From assembly GCA_020846935.1 (NCBI GenBank), contig JADLCY010000014.1, positions 186,001 through 250,000 on the forward strand: a stretch of DNA of 64,000 nucleotides, written 5' to 3'. The position numbers and the translations under genes were made by a program. The notes under the pieces are model-generated. The model was not told the origin of the DNA. It saw only the letters and a list, made by a program, of their open reading frames with translations, and ran no database searches. Shown here piece after piece: positions 25,627-36,898 of this stretch (positions within the stretch are counted from its first letter, which is position 1; every line of letters begins with the position of its first letter). This DNA comes from Gemmatimonadaceae bacterium. Lineage in GTDB: Bacteria > Gemmatimonadota > Gemmatimonadetes > Gemmatimonadales > Gemmatimonadaceae.

Positions 25627-26073
25627 ATGCGCAGCGCACTCGTCCATGAGCCGATCGATGGCGCGGCGTTGCTCGCCGAGGTCGCGTCGCACGCCTCGGG
25701 AGCGTCCACGCTTTTTGTCGGGACTGTGCGCGACGTGAACGATGGGCGATCCGTCGTGGGCATCGACTACACAGCCTACGAGACCATGGCAGCCCGCGAA
25801 CTCGCGAGCATCGTGAGCGAGGCCAGTACTCGATTCGAGACGCCGCACGTCGTGGTCGTGCATCGGCTTGGAACGCTCGACCTGGGCGAGGCCAGCGTGG
25901 CGATTGCGGTGTCGCACGAGCGACGGGCACCGTCGATGGACGCCGCCCGATGGATCATCGAGGAACTCAAGCGACGCGTTCCGATCTGGAAGCGCGAGCA
26001 CTACGTCGACGGTTCGCGCGAGTGGGTCGATCCCACCCGTCTGGGGGCCGCGGTGACGGGAGGTGAACCGTGA
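25627..26073 (+). CDS. moaE: Molybdopterin synthase catalytic subunit MoaE
   Basis: A 148-residue catalytic subunit that inserts dithiolene sulfur into precursor Z (cPMP) using MoaD thiocarboxylate. Family motifs are TLFVGTVRDVNDGRSV, YTAYETMAARELASIV, HRLGTLDLGEASVAIAVS and the catalytic-lysine region IIEELKRRVPIWKREHY. It ends GGEP, and its TGA overlaps the moaA GTG start. Confidence 0.94.
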   Translation: MRSALVHEPIDGAALLAEVASHASGASTLFVGTVRDVNDGRSVVGIDYTAYETMAARELASIVSEASTRFETPHVVVVHRLGTLDLGEASVAIAVSHERRAPSMDAARWIIEELKRRVPIWKREHYVDGSREWVDPTRLGAAVTGGEP

Positions 26074-27056
26074 ACCAGCCCGAGACGCTCCAGGACCAGT
26101 TCGGTCGAAGCATCGAGTACCTGCGCATCTCCATCACCGACCGCTGCAACTTCCGGTGCCAGTACTGCATGCCGCTCGAAGGTCTGCAGTGGCTGCCCAA
26201 GCAGGATCTGCTCTCGTACGAGGAGATCGTCGCCGTGGTCGCGCAGCTGGCGCCGCTCGGCCTCCGCCGCCTGCGCATCACGGGCGGCGAGCCCACGATT
26301 CGGCCGGACCTCGCGTCGCTGGTGAGGCAGCTTCGCGCGGTGCCGGGCGTGGAGGACATCGCGCTCTCGACCAATGGCGTCAAGCTGCCGGCGCTGGCCT
26401 CGGAGCTGGCCGCGGCCGGGCTCGATCGTGTGAACATGAGCGCCGACTCGCTCCGCGCGGATCGCATCGTGGCCATCGCACGTCGGAACCTCGCGTTTGA
26501 TCCGGTGGCGAGCGCGCGCGCGGCGGTCGACGCCGGGCTGGGTCCGGTCAAGCTGAATGTGGTCGTGCTGCGCGGCGTGAACGACGACGAGGTCACGGAC
26601 TTCGCGCGATTGACGCTGACGCATCCGTTTCACGTGCGCTTCATCGAGCTGATGCCGGTCGGTGACCTGCGCGAGCTGACCTGGGAGCACGTGGTTCCGT
26701 CGGACGAAGTCCTGGCGCGCATCGCCACGTTGGGCGCGCTCGAGCCGGTCGCGGGGCCGCGCGGAAATGGTCCGGCGAAGTACCATCGCCTCGAAGGTGC
26801 GCAGGGCACCGTGGGCGTGATCACGCCGATGTCGCACACCTACTGCGGCTCCTGCAATCGGGTCCGCCTAACGGCGGACGGGCGCCTGCGGACGTGCCTG
26901 TACGGCGACCACGAGGTGAACCTGAGGGATCCGCTGCGCGCGGGGCAGCCGCTCGAGCCACTGTTTCGGCAGGCGCTCGCCGAAAAGCCCCGCGAGCACC
27001 AGCTGTTGCAGATGAAGGTGGGTGGCCTGCGCGCCCTGTCGCAGGTTGGCGGATAG
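26070..27056 (+). CDS. moaA: GTP 3',8-cyclase MoaA (radical SAM)
   Basis: A 328-residue radical-SAM enzyme for the first step of molybdenum cofactor synthesis (GTP to 3',8-cH2GTP, with MoaC). The SAM cluster motif is DRCNFRCQYCMP. The GTP-side second cluster is CGSCNRVRLTADGRLRTC, and the C-terminus ends in the conserved Gly-Gly (SQVGG). RITGGEPTIRPDL and FIELMPVG are also present. It starts at GTG in a GTGA overlap with moaE. No moaC, moeA or mogA is seen in the window. Confidence 0.96.
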   Translation: MNQPETLQDQFGRSIEYLRISITDRCNFRCQYCMPLEGLQWLPKQDLLSYEEIVAVVAQLAPLGLRRLRITGGEPTIRPDLASLVRQLRAVPGVEDIALSTNGVKLPALASELAAAGLDRVNMSADSLRADRIVAIARRNLAFDPVASARAAVDAGLGPVKLNVVVLRGVNDDEVTDFARLTLTHPFHVRFIELMPVGDLRELTWEHVVPSDEVLARIATLGALEPVAGPRGNGPAKYHRLEGAQGTVGVITPMSHTYCGSCNRVRLTADGRLRTCLYGDHEVNLRDPLRAGQPLEPLFRQALAEKPREHQLLQMKVGGLRALSQVGG

Positions 27057-27078
27057 CGCGCGGCCCCGGGCGGCTGAT

Positions 27079-27084
27079 TACCTT
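27079..27084 (+). promoter_or_regulatory. Possible -10 box upstream of mdh
   Basis: TACCTT in the 63-base moaA-mdh gap, 36 bases before the mdh ATG. No matching -35 box is visible. The same TACCTT occurs before nuoA and mqnC. Confidence 0.35.
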
Positions 27085-27119
27085 TCGCCATCCCTCCCGC
27101 CCTTCATTTTCCCCGACAC

Positions 27120-28046
27120 ATGGTCAACAAAATCACGGTCGTTGGCGCCGGCAACGTGGGCGCCACTGCAGCGCAGCGCGTCGCCGAGAAGGAACTTGCG
27201 AAGCAGGTCGTTCTGGTCGACATCGTCGACGGTGTGCCGCAGGGAAAGGGACTCGACCAGTGGCAGTCGGCGCCGATCGAGCTGTACGACTCGCGAATCG
27301 TTGGCACGAGCGGCTACGACGAGACCGAGAACTCGGACATCGTCATCATCACCGCCGGCATCGCGCGCAAGCCGGGCATGTCGCGTGACGACCTGATGAA
27401 CACGAACGCCGGGATCGTGAAGACCGTCTCCGAGAACGTGGCGCGCACGTCGCCAAACGCGATCGTGATCGTGGTCTCCAATCCGCTCGACGTGATGTGC
27501 TACGTCGCCAAGAAGGCGACGGGCTTCCCGCGTGAGCGCGTTCTGGGCATGGCGGGAGTGCTCGACACGGCGCGCTACCGCGCGTTCCTCGCCGAGGCCC
27601 TGGATATCTCGGTGCGCGACATCCAGGCGATGGTGCTCGGTGGCCACGGGGATACGATGGTCCCGCTCATCTCGTACACGACCGTGAGCGGCATCCCGAT
27701 CACGCAGCTGCTCGAGCGCACCGCGCTCGACAAGATCGTGGACCGCACGCGCAACGGGGGCGCCGAAATCGTCAGCTTCCTCAAGACGGGTTCGGCGTAC
27801 TACGCACCCTCGGCCGGCGCGGTGCAAATGGCCGAAGCGATCGTGCAGGATCAGAAGCGCATCCTGCCGTGCGCCGCGTGGCTCGAAGGCGAATACGGAA
27901 TGAGCGGGCTGTTCCTCGGCGTGCCGTGCAAGCTGGGTCGCAAGGGGCTGGAGAAGGTGATCGAGGTGGAGCTGACTCCGGCCGAGCGTGTGGCGCTGGG
28001 CAAGAGCGCCGATGCGGTCCGCGAACCGATGGCGAAGCTCTCGTAG
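27120..28046 (+). CDS. mdh: Malate dehydrogenase (LDH-like type)
   Basis: A 308-residue NAD-dependent enzyme interconverting malate and oxaloacetate. The Rossmann motif is [13 protein letters not shown], the substrate loop [11 protein letters not shown] (the first Arg distinguishes malate from lactate dehydrogenases), the NAD/substrate Asn is in VVSNPLDVM, and the catalytic His in [11 protein letters not shown]. Length is typical of the bacterial tetrameric type. It lies upstream of sdhCAB with a 24-base gap, so the two TCA steps are probably co-expressed. Confidence 0.96.
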   Translation: MVNKITVVGAGNVGATAAQRVAEKELAKQVVLVDIVDGVPQGKGLDQWQSAPIELYDSRIVGTSGYDETENSDIVIITAGIARKPGMSRDDLMNTNAGIVKTVSENVARTSPNAIVIVVSNPLDVMCYVAKKATGFPRERVLGMAGVLDTARYRAFLAEALDISVRDIQAMVLGGHGDTMVPLISYTTVSGIPITQLLERTALDKIVDRTRNGGAEIVSFLKTGSAYYAPSAGAVQMAEAIVQDQKRILPCAAWLEGEYGMSGLFLGVPCKLGRKGLEKVIEVELTPAERVALGKSADAVREPMAKLS

Positions 28047-28070
28047 GCGCTCCCCCCACCGTCCGTCCAC

Positions 28071-28858
28071 ATGGCTGCTTCCACCCTGCCGTCGGCCGCC
28101 GCGTCTCCGCGGCCGGCGGGTCGGTTGCGCCGGTTCTGGGATTCGTCGGTCGGCAAGAAGACCGTCATGGCCGTTTCCGGAATCAGCGGCATCGCGTTCG
28201 TGTTCGTGCACATGGCGGGCAACCTGCAGATGTTCAAGCCGGTTGGCGCTGCCCCCGCCATGCACGACTATGCCGTCGCCCTTCGCAAGCTGGGCGCGTT
28301 GCTCTGGGTCGCGCGCCTCGGTCTGCTGGCGAGCGTCAGCGTGCACGTCGTGGCGGCGTGGCAGTTGACCATGCGCAATCGTGCCGCGCGACCCGTGGCC
28401 TACGCGCGACGACACGGACAAACGTCCACGCTCGGCGCGCGCACGATGCGCATCGGAGGCGTGGTGCTGCTCGCCTTCATCGTATTTCACATCGCCGACA
28501 TGACGTTTGGCGTCGGGCACCCGGGCTTCACGCACCTCGACCCGTACAACAATCTCCGGTTGGGCTTTACCCGATGGTGGGCGACGGCGTTCTACGTGAT
28601 CGCCACGGTGTTCCTGGGTCTGCACCTCTATCATGGCGCCTGGTCGTCGTGGCGCACCCTCGGCGCGCGCCGCCCGTCTCCCCATCCGCTGCATCGGCCA
28701 ATCGCCGTCGTCCTCGCGGTGGTGATCGCCGTGGGACTCGCCGCCGTCCCGATTGCCGCGGCGCTCGGCGCCTTTCCCGAGGCTGCGGTGCCCCTGGAGA
28801 TGGACGCGAGCGTTCTCGCGGCACCCACGGGCCCGGCCCTGCCGCCCGGAGGTGGGCG

Positions 28859-28862
<4 letters not shown>
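28071..28862 (+). CDS. sdhC: Succinate dehydrogenase cytochrome b558 subunit
   Basis: A 263-residue single-polypeptide membrane anchor of B-type succinate:quinone oxidoreductase, with five transmembrane helices and two hemes expected. Helix-borne histidines that could bind heme are in [24 protein letters not shown] and [12 protein letters not shown] Pro/Ala-rich C-terminal tail of about 30 residues follows the last helix. Its stop overlaps the sdhA ATG (ATGA). The B-type anchor fits a menaquinone-using organism. Confidence 0.93.
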
Positions 28863-30768
<1,906 letters not shown>

Positions 30769-30772
<4 letters not shown>

Positions 30773-31545
30773 ACCTGACCCTTCGGGTGTGGCGACAGGC
30801 GGGTCCCTCGGCCGCGGGTGCGTTTGTCGAGTACCGCGCCCACGACGTGAGCCCCGACATGTCGTTCCTGGAGATGCTCGACGTCGTCAACGAGGAGTTG
30901 ACGGCAAAGGGCGAGGCGCCGATTGCCTTCGATCACGACTGCCGCGAAGGCATCTGCGGCATGTGCGGCATGATGATCAACGGATTGGCGCATGGGCCGG
31001 TACAGGCGACCACCACGTGTCAGTTGCACATGCGTTCATTCACGGATGGTGAGACGCTGACCATCGAGCCGTGGCGTGCGGCGGCGTTTCCGGTGTTGCG
31101 TGACCTCTGCGTGGACCGTGGGGCGTTCGACCGCATCATCCAGTCCGGCGGGTACGTGTCGGTGGCGACGGGCAACGCGGTCGACGGCAATGCGATGCCC
31201 ATCTCGAAGCCCGATGCGGACGCGGCGATGGATGCGGCGGCCTGCATTGGTTGCGGGGCCTGCGTCGCGGCGTGCCCCAACGGCTCCGCGTCGCTGTTCA
31301 CGGCGGCCAAGGTCTCGCACCTGGGACACTTGCCACAGGGCCAGCCGGAACGCTACCGGAGGGCGCTCCGGATGGTGGCGCAAATGGACCTCGAGCACTT
31401 CGGGGGCTGCACCCTGTTCGGTGAGTGCCAGGCGGCTTGCCCCAAGGAGATCTCGATCGACGAGATCGCGCGCATGAACCGGGACTTCTTGTATGCCTCC
31501 GCGTCCGAACTGGAAGAGAGCGCGAAGACGGGCGGCGCGGGGTAA
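30769..31545 (+). CDS. sdhB: Succinate dehydrogenase iron-sulfur subunit
   Basis: A 258-residue electron-transfer subunit. The [2Fe-2S] ligands are in [13 protein letters not shown] plus the later TTTCQL; the [4Fe-4S] motif is [14 protein letters not shown]; the [3Fe-4S] motif is [14 protein letters not shown]. The start is GTG at 30769 in a GTGA junction with sdhA. It is last in the sdhCAB unit, and the following 295 bases hold no convincing gene. Confidence 0.97.
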
Positions 31546-31840
31546 CGACGGTTACTCGCGGCCCCGGCTGAGTCGGGCGCGCTTCATGGCGAGCCCGGCG
31601 TGTGATGCATAGCCAAGCCGCCTCGCGGGCACCGAGATTCCTTGGGCGCTCTCGACGTACCATGCATCGGGAAGCAGGCCTCGCGCTCGGGGTACCGGCC
31701 GAGTATCTCTGCGTTGACAACAGTCCCGTGGCGTTCGCGGATGACCAGGAGGGCCTCCGCGTCTGCACGAGCGGTATGTCGCTGTTAGGCAGGCCGTGGA
31801 GCGCCAGCAGTCCTCGGTCGAGGATCCTTCGCCTTTCAGG
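31546..31840. other. Intergenic stretch without a recognisable gene
   Basis: Short open frames occur on both strands, but none has a plausible start, ribosome site and known motif together. A minus-strand stretch (about 31662-31763) has coding-like third-position GC and could be a gene remnant. A TTGACA at 31714-31719 has no matching -10. No hairpin terminator with a T-tract was seen after sdhB. Confidence 0.5.
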
Positions 31841-33028
31841 ATGACGCCAACCATGAAACGACCTCTTCCGGTTCGCGCTTGCACGTTCCGTAGGGGATGG
31901 GCTGGCCGCTCCGAGCGTCGGCGTCACATCGCGAGGCACATCATAGCCGCTGCGGGAGCACTGTTCGCAAGCGTCGCTGGCGCTCAGCTTCCCGTGCGCG
32001 TTGATACCGTACCCGAGTTGACGCTTCTCGCGTCATCGCCGACCGGCGAAGTTCTGCTGGAAATGCCTTCGGCCGCGCTGATCGAGCCCGCAGGTGGGAT
32101 CGTGGTCGCTGAAGCCGCAGCGGGGGTCGTCAAGTTCTTCGATCTCCGCGGTCAGCTCACGAGAAGCGTGGGGCGTCGGGGCTCGGGACCCGGCGAGTTC
32201 AGATCGATCTCATGGCTCGGACGCTGTGGCGCCAACGCTCAGTTGAGCGTTTGGGATCCGGCGCAGCGAAGGATGACGACTCTGAGTGCCACGGGCACTC
32301 TGCTCAGCCAACAGCCGTTCCTGCACGAGCAGTCGGCGGGACGGCCGGCGTTCTGGGTGTGCAACAGGAACGGGCTGTTTGGATTTGTCGTTCTGAGCTG
32401 GCCGAGCCCACAGACGGCGTCGGCGCGGACCGCGTCCCCGGTGTTCATGTGGAGCGATCCGAGTGCTCCTCCAGTCCAGCTCGGGACGGTGCCCGGGGTG
32501 GAGATGACGCGAACGCCCTCCGGAGAATGGTTGCCGCGGCCCCTCGGCAGGCAGCCCCATCTCGCACTCGGCCAGGCCCGTCTGTTCGTGGGATCGGCCG
32601 ACTCCGGCTTTGTCACCTCCTACGACGTGGCGGGGAGTGGAACCCGGGCGATCAAGTTTGCGGTTCGCCCGAGACGGGTGAGCGCAGAGCACGTCGAGGC
32701 CGCGCTGGAGGAGATGGCGGGTCCCGTTGCGGGCGCGACACGTGACACAGTGATCGCTCGCCTGCGCGGTCTGGATGCCGCCCGAGTGCTGCCTGCTTAC
32801 ACTGGTCTCATCGCCGACGAGTACGGGGTGCTGTGGATCGTTCAGGGTGCACCTGGGGAGGCGCGACTTCGCCGGCTCGCGGTCGATGAAACGGGGAAGG
32901 AACTCGCCGATCTGTGGGTGCCGGGGACCCGAGTGTACGACATCGGCCGCGACCACGTTCTCGCGGGGGGCGCTGTGGATGGAATGCCCAGTATCGCGAA
33001 GTACAGACTCCACCGCCGCGGCCGGTGA
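31841..33028 (+). CDS. Secreted six-bladed beta-propeller protein
   Basis: About 395 residues, exported by an N-terminal signal (basic region, then HIIAAAGALFASVAGAQ). The repeat VVKFFDLRGQLTRSVGRRGS with GPGEF is the signature of six-bladed beta-propeller (NHL-like, DUF5128-type) proteins, abundant in Gemmatimonadota and Bacteroidota. Other weaker blades are visible (WDPAQRRMTTLSATGTLL, VTSYDVAGSGTRAIKF, LRRLAVDETGKELADLWV). Such proteins usually bind or sense ligands outside the cytoplasm; no enzymatic residues can be named. ATG at 31841 or 31853 are both possible starts. It stands alone between sdhB and the nuoA promoter, with codon use looser than its neighbours. Confidence 0.7.
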   Translation: MTPTMKRPLPVRACTFRRGWAGRSERRRHIARHIIAAAGALFASVAGAQLPVRVDTVPELTLLASSPTGEVLLEMPSAALIEPAGGIVVAEAAAGVVKFFDLRGQLTRSVGRRGSGPGEFRSISWLGRCGANAQLSVWDPAQRRMTTLSATGTLLSQQPFLHEQSAGRPAFWVCNRNGLFGFVVLSWPSPQTASARTASPVFMWSDPSAPPVQLGTVPGVEMTRTPSGEWLPRPLGRQPHLALGQARLFVGSADSGFVTSYDVAGSGTRAIKFAVRPRRVSAEHVEAALEEMAGPVAGATRDTVIARLRGLDAARVLPAYTGLIADEYGVLWIVQGAPGEARLRRLAVDETGKELADLWVPGTRVYDIGRDHVLAGGAVDGMPSIAKYRLHRRGR

Positions 33029-33151
33029 GCGCATGTCCCCCGACCGGGCTGGTGGATGGTGCATGCCCAGCACCAACATCCCGCACCGGCGCGCGATTTT
33101 CGCGACTGCGCGCGACGGCATAAAGCAAGGGTAGTGCGTCGGTTACGTCCG

Positions 33152-33181
33152 TTGACACCGCCTGACGCGGCCGGGTACCTT
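33152..33181 (+). promoter_or_regulatory. Sigma70-type promoter for the nuo operon
   Basis: TTGACA (33152-33157), an 18-base spacer and TACCTT (33176-33181), leaving a leader of about 38 bases before nuoA. AGGAG at 33217-33221 is the ribosome site. Confidence 0.82.
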
Positions 33182-33191
33182 CTCCGTGCCG

Positions 33192-33211
33192 TTCACGTGA
33201 AAAATTTCACG
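33192..33211 (+). promoter_or_regulatory. Nested palindromes in the nuoA leader, possible operator
   Basis: TTCACGTGAA is a perfect 10-base palindrome (33192-33201). It shares its right half with a second perfect inverted repeat, CGTGAAA-AA-TTTCACG (33196-33211). The site lies just downstream of the expected transcription start and before the ribosome site. A repressor site or small RNA hairpin are both possible. Confidence 0.5.
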
Positions 33212-33225
33212 AAGTCAGGAGCGCG

Positions 33226-33630
33226 ATGGATCGCACCTACCTCCCGGTTCTGCTCTTACTCGGATTCGTGGCCCTGAACGCGGTCGCGATGGTCGCCATC
33301 TCGACGATCATCCTGCGTCGCCGCCCCACGCCGGTGAAGGACCAGCCCTACGAGTCCGGCATTCCGCCGTTGGGTGACGCGCGGGAGCGCTTTTCCGTGA
33401 AGTTCTACATGGTCGCGATGTTGTTCATCATCTTCGACATCGAGACCGTGTTCATGATCCCCTGGGGGGTCTACTTCCGTCAGTTGTCGTGCACCGCGCC
33501 GCTGGTCAACCTGGCGTGTCCGGCGGGCATGACCTCGTTCTTCGGGCTCGGCGAGATGCTGGTCTTCATGGCCATCCTCGTCGTCGGCTTCGTGTACATC
33601 TGGAAGAAGGGAGCGCTGCAATGGGACTAG
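33226..33630 (+). CDS. nuoA: NADH-quinone oxidoreductase subunit A
   Basis: A 134-residue membrane subunit of complex I with three transmembrane helices (about residues 5-27, 62-85 and 102-122). Conserved loop residues are [19 protein letters not shown] and the [11 protein letters not shown] helix. It is first in the operon, preceded by AGGAG and by a strong promoter. Its stop overlaps nuoB by ten bases. Confidence 0.96.
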   Translation: MDRTYLPVLLLLGFVALNAVAMVAISTIILRRRPTPVKDQPYESGIPPLGDARERFSVKFYMVAMLFIIFDIETVFMIPWGVYFRQLSCTAPLVNLACPAGMTSFFGLGEMLVFMAILVVGFVYIWKKGALQWD

Positions 33631-34247
33631 CGCCACGATCTGAGCGTGCGACAGTCACGGTGGACCCGCAGTCGCAGGAGGGCTGGGTCACGACGCGCCT
33701 CGATTTTCTCGTGAACTGGGGCCGGGCCAACTCGCTGTGGCCGATGCCGTTCGGCACGGCCTGTTGCGCGATCGAGTTCATGGCCACGGCGGCCAGTCGG
33801 TTCGATCTCGCGCGGTTCGGCATGGAACGCATGTCGTTTTCGCCGCGCCAGGCCGACGTGCTGATCTGCGCCGGCCGCGTGCCGTTCAAGCTTGCACCGG
33901 TGATCCGTCGCATCTACCAGCAGATGCCGCAGCCCAAGTGGGTGATCTCCATGGGCGCGTGCGCTTCCACGGGCGGCATGTTCGACACCTACGCGGTGAC
34001 GCAGGGGATCGACACGATCATTCCCGTGGACGTCTACGTACCGGGGTGCCCGCCGCGCCCCGAAGGCCTCATGTACGGCATCATGATGCTGCAGGAGAAG
34101 ATCAAGCGGGAGCGGATGAGTGATACGTCGTTGCGCACCGAGATGGAGCCCGACCCGAAGAGCAACCTCTACATCCCGCCGTCGATGATCGACGAGTTGT
34201 CCGAGCCGTTCGGGAACTCGGTGCACCAGACGCGCTCCAGCCTGTGA
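33621..34247 (+). CDS. nuoB: NADH-quinone oxidoreductase subunit B
   Basis: A 208-residue hydrophilic subunit that binds cluster N2, the electron donor to quinone. The cysteine motifs [20 protein letters not shown] and GCPPRPEGL are all present. ATG at 33621 overlaps the end of nuoA. A charged tail of about 45 residues follows the core. It ends in a GTGA junction with nuoC. Confidence 0.96.
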   Translation: MGLAPRSERATVTVDPQSQEGWVTTRLDFLVNWGRANSLWPMPFGTACCAIEFMATAASRFDLARFGMERMSFSPRQADVLICAGRVPFKLAPVIRRIYQQMPQPKWVISMGACASTGGMFDTYAVTQGIDTIIPVDVYVPGCPPRPEGLMYGIMMLQEKIKRERMSDTSLRTEMEPDPKSNLYIPPSMIDELSEPFGNSVHQTRSSL

Positions 34248-34942
34248 GCGCCGCGTTCTCGCCGGTGATGGCCGGCCACGCGGCGCCGGGGGACGTCCCC
34301 TCGACGCCGAAGCAGGTTCCGCATCGCGGTGGGGCCGCGAATCCCTCGGCCGGCCGACTGCAGGAACGGTTCCCGCTGGCCTTCGTGCGCGCCGAGGTCG
34401 TGTGGGGCGAAACGACCGTCTTCGTGAAGCCCGAACACGTGTTCGCCGTCGTGCAGTACCTGCACGACGATCCCGCGGAGCAATACGACTATCTCTCGGA
34501 CGTCACCGCGGTCGAGTATCGTGACCTCGAACTCCCGCTGGAAGTTGTCTGGCACCTGCGTTCGCTGCCGCATCGCCGATTTCTTCGCGTGAAGGCACAG
34601 CTGCCCAAGGGGCAGCCGCTGCGCATCGCGAGCGTGTGGCCGATCTACAGGGCCGCGGACTGGATGGAGCGCGAGTGTTACGACATGTTCGGCCTGGTGT
34701 TCGACGGGCACCCGGACCTCCGTCGCATCCTGCTGTGGGAGCAATACAAGGAAGGCTTTCCGCTCCGGAAGGACTTCCCGTTGCGCGGCCGCTTCTCGCG
34801 CGCCGAGCAGTTGCGTCAGGCCCTCGCGGCCAACCCTGAGGCGCGCTACTCGATGGAGGAACTCAGGATTGCCGACGCCTTCGAGGATCTGCCGCAGGAC
34901 ATGCGTCGGCGCCTCGCCGGCGGCGAACAGACGGGAGAGTAG
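34244..34942 (+). CDS. nuoC: NADH-quinone oxidoreductase subunit C
   Basis: A 232-residue hydrophilic subunit of the peripheral arm. The first 45 residues are variable. The 30-kDa-subunit core follows, with [29 protein letters not shown] and HPDLRRILL. It is separate from nuoD here, unlike the fused NuoCD of E. coli. The C-terminal 50 residues ([17 protein letters not shown] on) extend past the usual end. GTG start. Confidence 0.94.
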   Translation: MSAAFSPVMAGHAAPGDVPSTPKQVPHRGGAANPSAGRLQERFPLAFVRAEVVWGETTVFVKPEHVFAVVQYLHDDPAEQYDYLSDVTAVEYRDLELPLEVVWHLRSLPHRRFLRVKAQLPKGQPLRIASVWPIYRAADWMERECYDMFGLVFDGHPDLRRILLWEQYKEGFPLRKDFPLRGRFSRAEQLRQALAANPEARYSMEELRIADAFEDLPQDMRRRLAGGEQTGE

Positions 34943-34944
34943 CG

Positions 34945-36255
34945 ATGGCGACCAAACGCACCATCGAGGTAGCGCTGTCCACCACCGGACTCGACGCGGA
35001 AGGGCGGCCGCAGCGCGTGCCGCTGGTCGTGGATGGTGGCGGCACCCTCACGGCGCTCGAGGCCCCGCCGGCGCTGGAGCCCGATCTCGAAGGCGAGCAC
35101 ATGCTCCTCAACCTCGGCCCACAGCACCCGGCGACGCACGGCGTGCTGCGCCTGGTGCTCGAACTCGACGGCGAGACGGTCGTGCGATGCATCCCGCACG
35201 TTGGGTACCTGCATTGCGGCTTCGAGAAGATCGGCGAATATCGCCAGTACAACCAGATCATCCCCTGGACCGACCGCGAGGACTACCTGAACTCGCCGGG
35301 GAACAATGTTGCGTTCGCGCTCGGCGCCGAACGCCTGTTCGGGATCGAGATCACGCCGCGATGTACCGTGCTTCGCGTCATCGCGATGGAGTTGTCGCGG
35401 ATCATCTCGCACCTGGTGTGGCTCGGCACGACCTGCATCGACATCGGCGCGTTCACGCCGTTCCTCTGGGCGTTCCAGGAGCGTGAGCGGGTCTACAACC
35501 TGCTCGAGGGCTGGATCGGCGCCCGCCTGACGACGTCGCTCACGCGCGTCGGCGGCATGGCGGCCGACATTCCCGACGGGTGGATGGACGGGCTGCGCGA
35601 CTTCATCAAGACGTTCCCGCGCACCATCGCCGAAGTCGACAAGATGGTGACGCGCAACGGCATCTGGGTGGGGCGCACGATCGGGATCGGCGCGCTCTCG
35701 GCGACCGAGGCGGTGAACTACGGGCTGTCCGGTCCGATGGTCCGCGCGGCTGGCGTCGCGTGGGACATCCGGCGCGACTTCCCGTACCTCGACTACGAGA
35801 CGTACGACTTCGAGGTGCCGGTGGGCAGCGCGGGCGACGTGTACGATCGGTTCCTCGTGCGCATGGAAGAGTTGCGGCAGTCGGTGCGCATTCTCGAACA
35901 GGCGGCGAGCCGCCTGCCTGATGGGCCGGTGAACGTCGACGACGCCCGCGTCATCCTGCCGCCCAAGAGCAAGGCGACGAGCGAGATGGAATCGATGATC
36001 CATCACTTCAAGCAGGTGATGGAAGGCCCGAGGCCACCCATCGGCGAGACGTACGTCGCCGTCGAGAGCCCGAAGGGCGAGAAGGGCTACTACATGGTCT
36101 CCGACGGGACGTCCAAGCCGGTGCGCTGGCGCATCCGGCCGCCGTCCTACGTGAACCTCTCGGCGATCCCGAAGATGGTCGAAGGGCACCTGCTGTCCGA
36201 CGTCATCGCGATCAACGCGAGCATCGATATCGTGATGGGAGAGATTGACCGATGA
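34945..36255 (+). CDS. nuoD: NADH-quinone oxidoreductase subunit D
   Basis: A 436-residue 49-kDa-type subunit forming the quinone site with NuoB. LNLGPQHPATHGVLRLVLEL contains the quinone-binding His; CGFEKIGEYR and the C-terminal DIVMGEIDR are hallmarks. About 45 N-terminal residues precede the conserved core. GGGAGAGTAGCG before the ATG supplies a good ribosome site. Normal length for an unfused NuoD. Confidence 0.97.
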   Translation: MATKRTIEVALSTTGLDAEGRPQRVPLVVDGGGTLTALEAPPALEPDLEGEHMLLNLGPQHPATHGVLRLVLELDGETVVRCIPHVGYLHCGFEKIGEYRQYNQIIPWTDREDYLNSPGNNVAFALGAERLFGIEITPRCTVLRVIAMELSRIISHLVWLGTTCIDIGAFTPFLWAFQERERVYNLLEGWIGARLTTSLTRVGGMAADIPDGWMDGLRDFIKTFPRTIAEVDKMVTRNGIWVGRTIGIGALSATEAVNYGLSGPMVRAAGVAWDIRRDFPYLDYETYDFEVPVGSAGDVYDRFLVRMEELRQSVRILEQAASRLPDGPVNVDDARVILPPKSKATSEMESMIHHFKQVMEGPRPPIGETYVAVESPKGEKGYYMVSDGTSKPVRWRIRPPSYVNLSAIPKMVEGHLLSDVIAINASIDIVMGEIDR

Positions 36256-36304
36256 ACGCAGTGAGTCGGAAGAGCACGACGGTATCCATGGGAGCGATCG
36301 ATCA

Positions 36305-36847
36305 ATGAGTCATGGTCCTTCGGCTGCCGGCGGCGCCATCATCAAGGGCGGTCACGGCGCGCATGAACCACATGAGCCGGTCTTCGTCGGTGCGACGAAG
36401 GCGAGGCTCGATGATCTGCTCACCCGCTATCCCACCAAGCAGGCCGCCCTGCTGCCGGCACTCTGGATGCTGCAGGAGGCCCGCGGCTGGGTGAGCGAGG
36501 CCGGCATGGCCGAGGTGGCGCAGGTACTCGACCTCACCCCGGCGTACGTGCAGGGCGTGGTCACGTTCTACACGATGTACCACCAGCACCCGGTGGGGAA
36601 ATTCTTCATCCAGGTGTGCACCACGTCGCCCTGTCACGTGTGCGGTGCCGAAGACGTCGTGAAAGCATTCCTGCAACAGACCGGTTGCGGCGAGTTGGGC
36701 GTGACGTCCGATGACGGCCGGTATACGGTCATCGAGGTGGAGTGCCTCGGTGCCTGCGGCTTTGCGACGCCCGTGATGATCAACAGCGACTTTCTGGAGT
36801 CGATCACGCCGGAGTCCGTCCCGGAGGTTCTCAAGCGATATGGATAG
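36305..36847 (+). CDS. nuoE: NADH-quinone oxidoreductase subunit E
   Basis: A 180-residue 24-kDa-type subunit carrying [2Fe-2S] cluster N1a. The ligands are in CTTSPCHVCG (first pair) and ECLGACGFATPV (second pair). A Gly/His-rich N-terminus of about 25 residues precedes the helical domain. ATG at 36305 is preferred because GGAG lies ten bases upstream; a TTG at 36245 overlapping nuoD would add 20 unconserved residues. Confidence 0.95.
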   Translation: MSHGPSAAGGAIIKGGHGAHEPHEPVFVGATKARLDDLLTRYPTKQAALLPALWMLQEARGWVSEAGMAEVAQVLDLTPAYVQGVVTFYTMYHQHPVGKFFIQVCTTSPCHVCGAEDVVKAFLQQTGCGELGVTSDDGRYTVIEVECLGACGFATPVMINSDFLESITPESVPEVLKRYG

Positions 36848-36898
36848 GCGTTTCACGCGTTGCGCGCCGGCCACCGATCAACGGTCCACGGACTGATC

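Noticed and set aside
27078-28694. Minus-strand open frame of 538 codons across mdh and sdhC
   Set aside because: Antisense shadow of two well-conserved genes; composition is His/Arg-rich with no domain.
27869-28858. In-frame 330-codon extension upstream of sdhA that would give a 967-residue fusion
   Set aside because: It runs through mdh and sdhC in the wrong frame, and sdhA has a proper ATG overlapping the sdhC stop.
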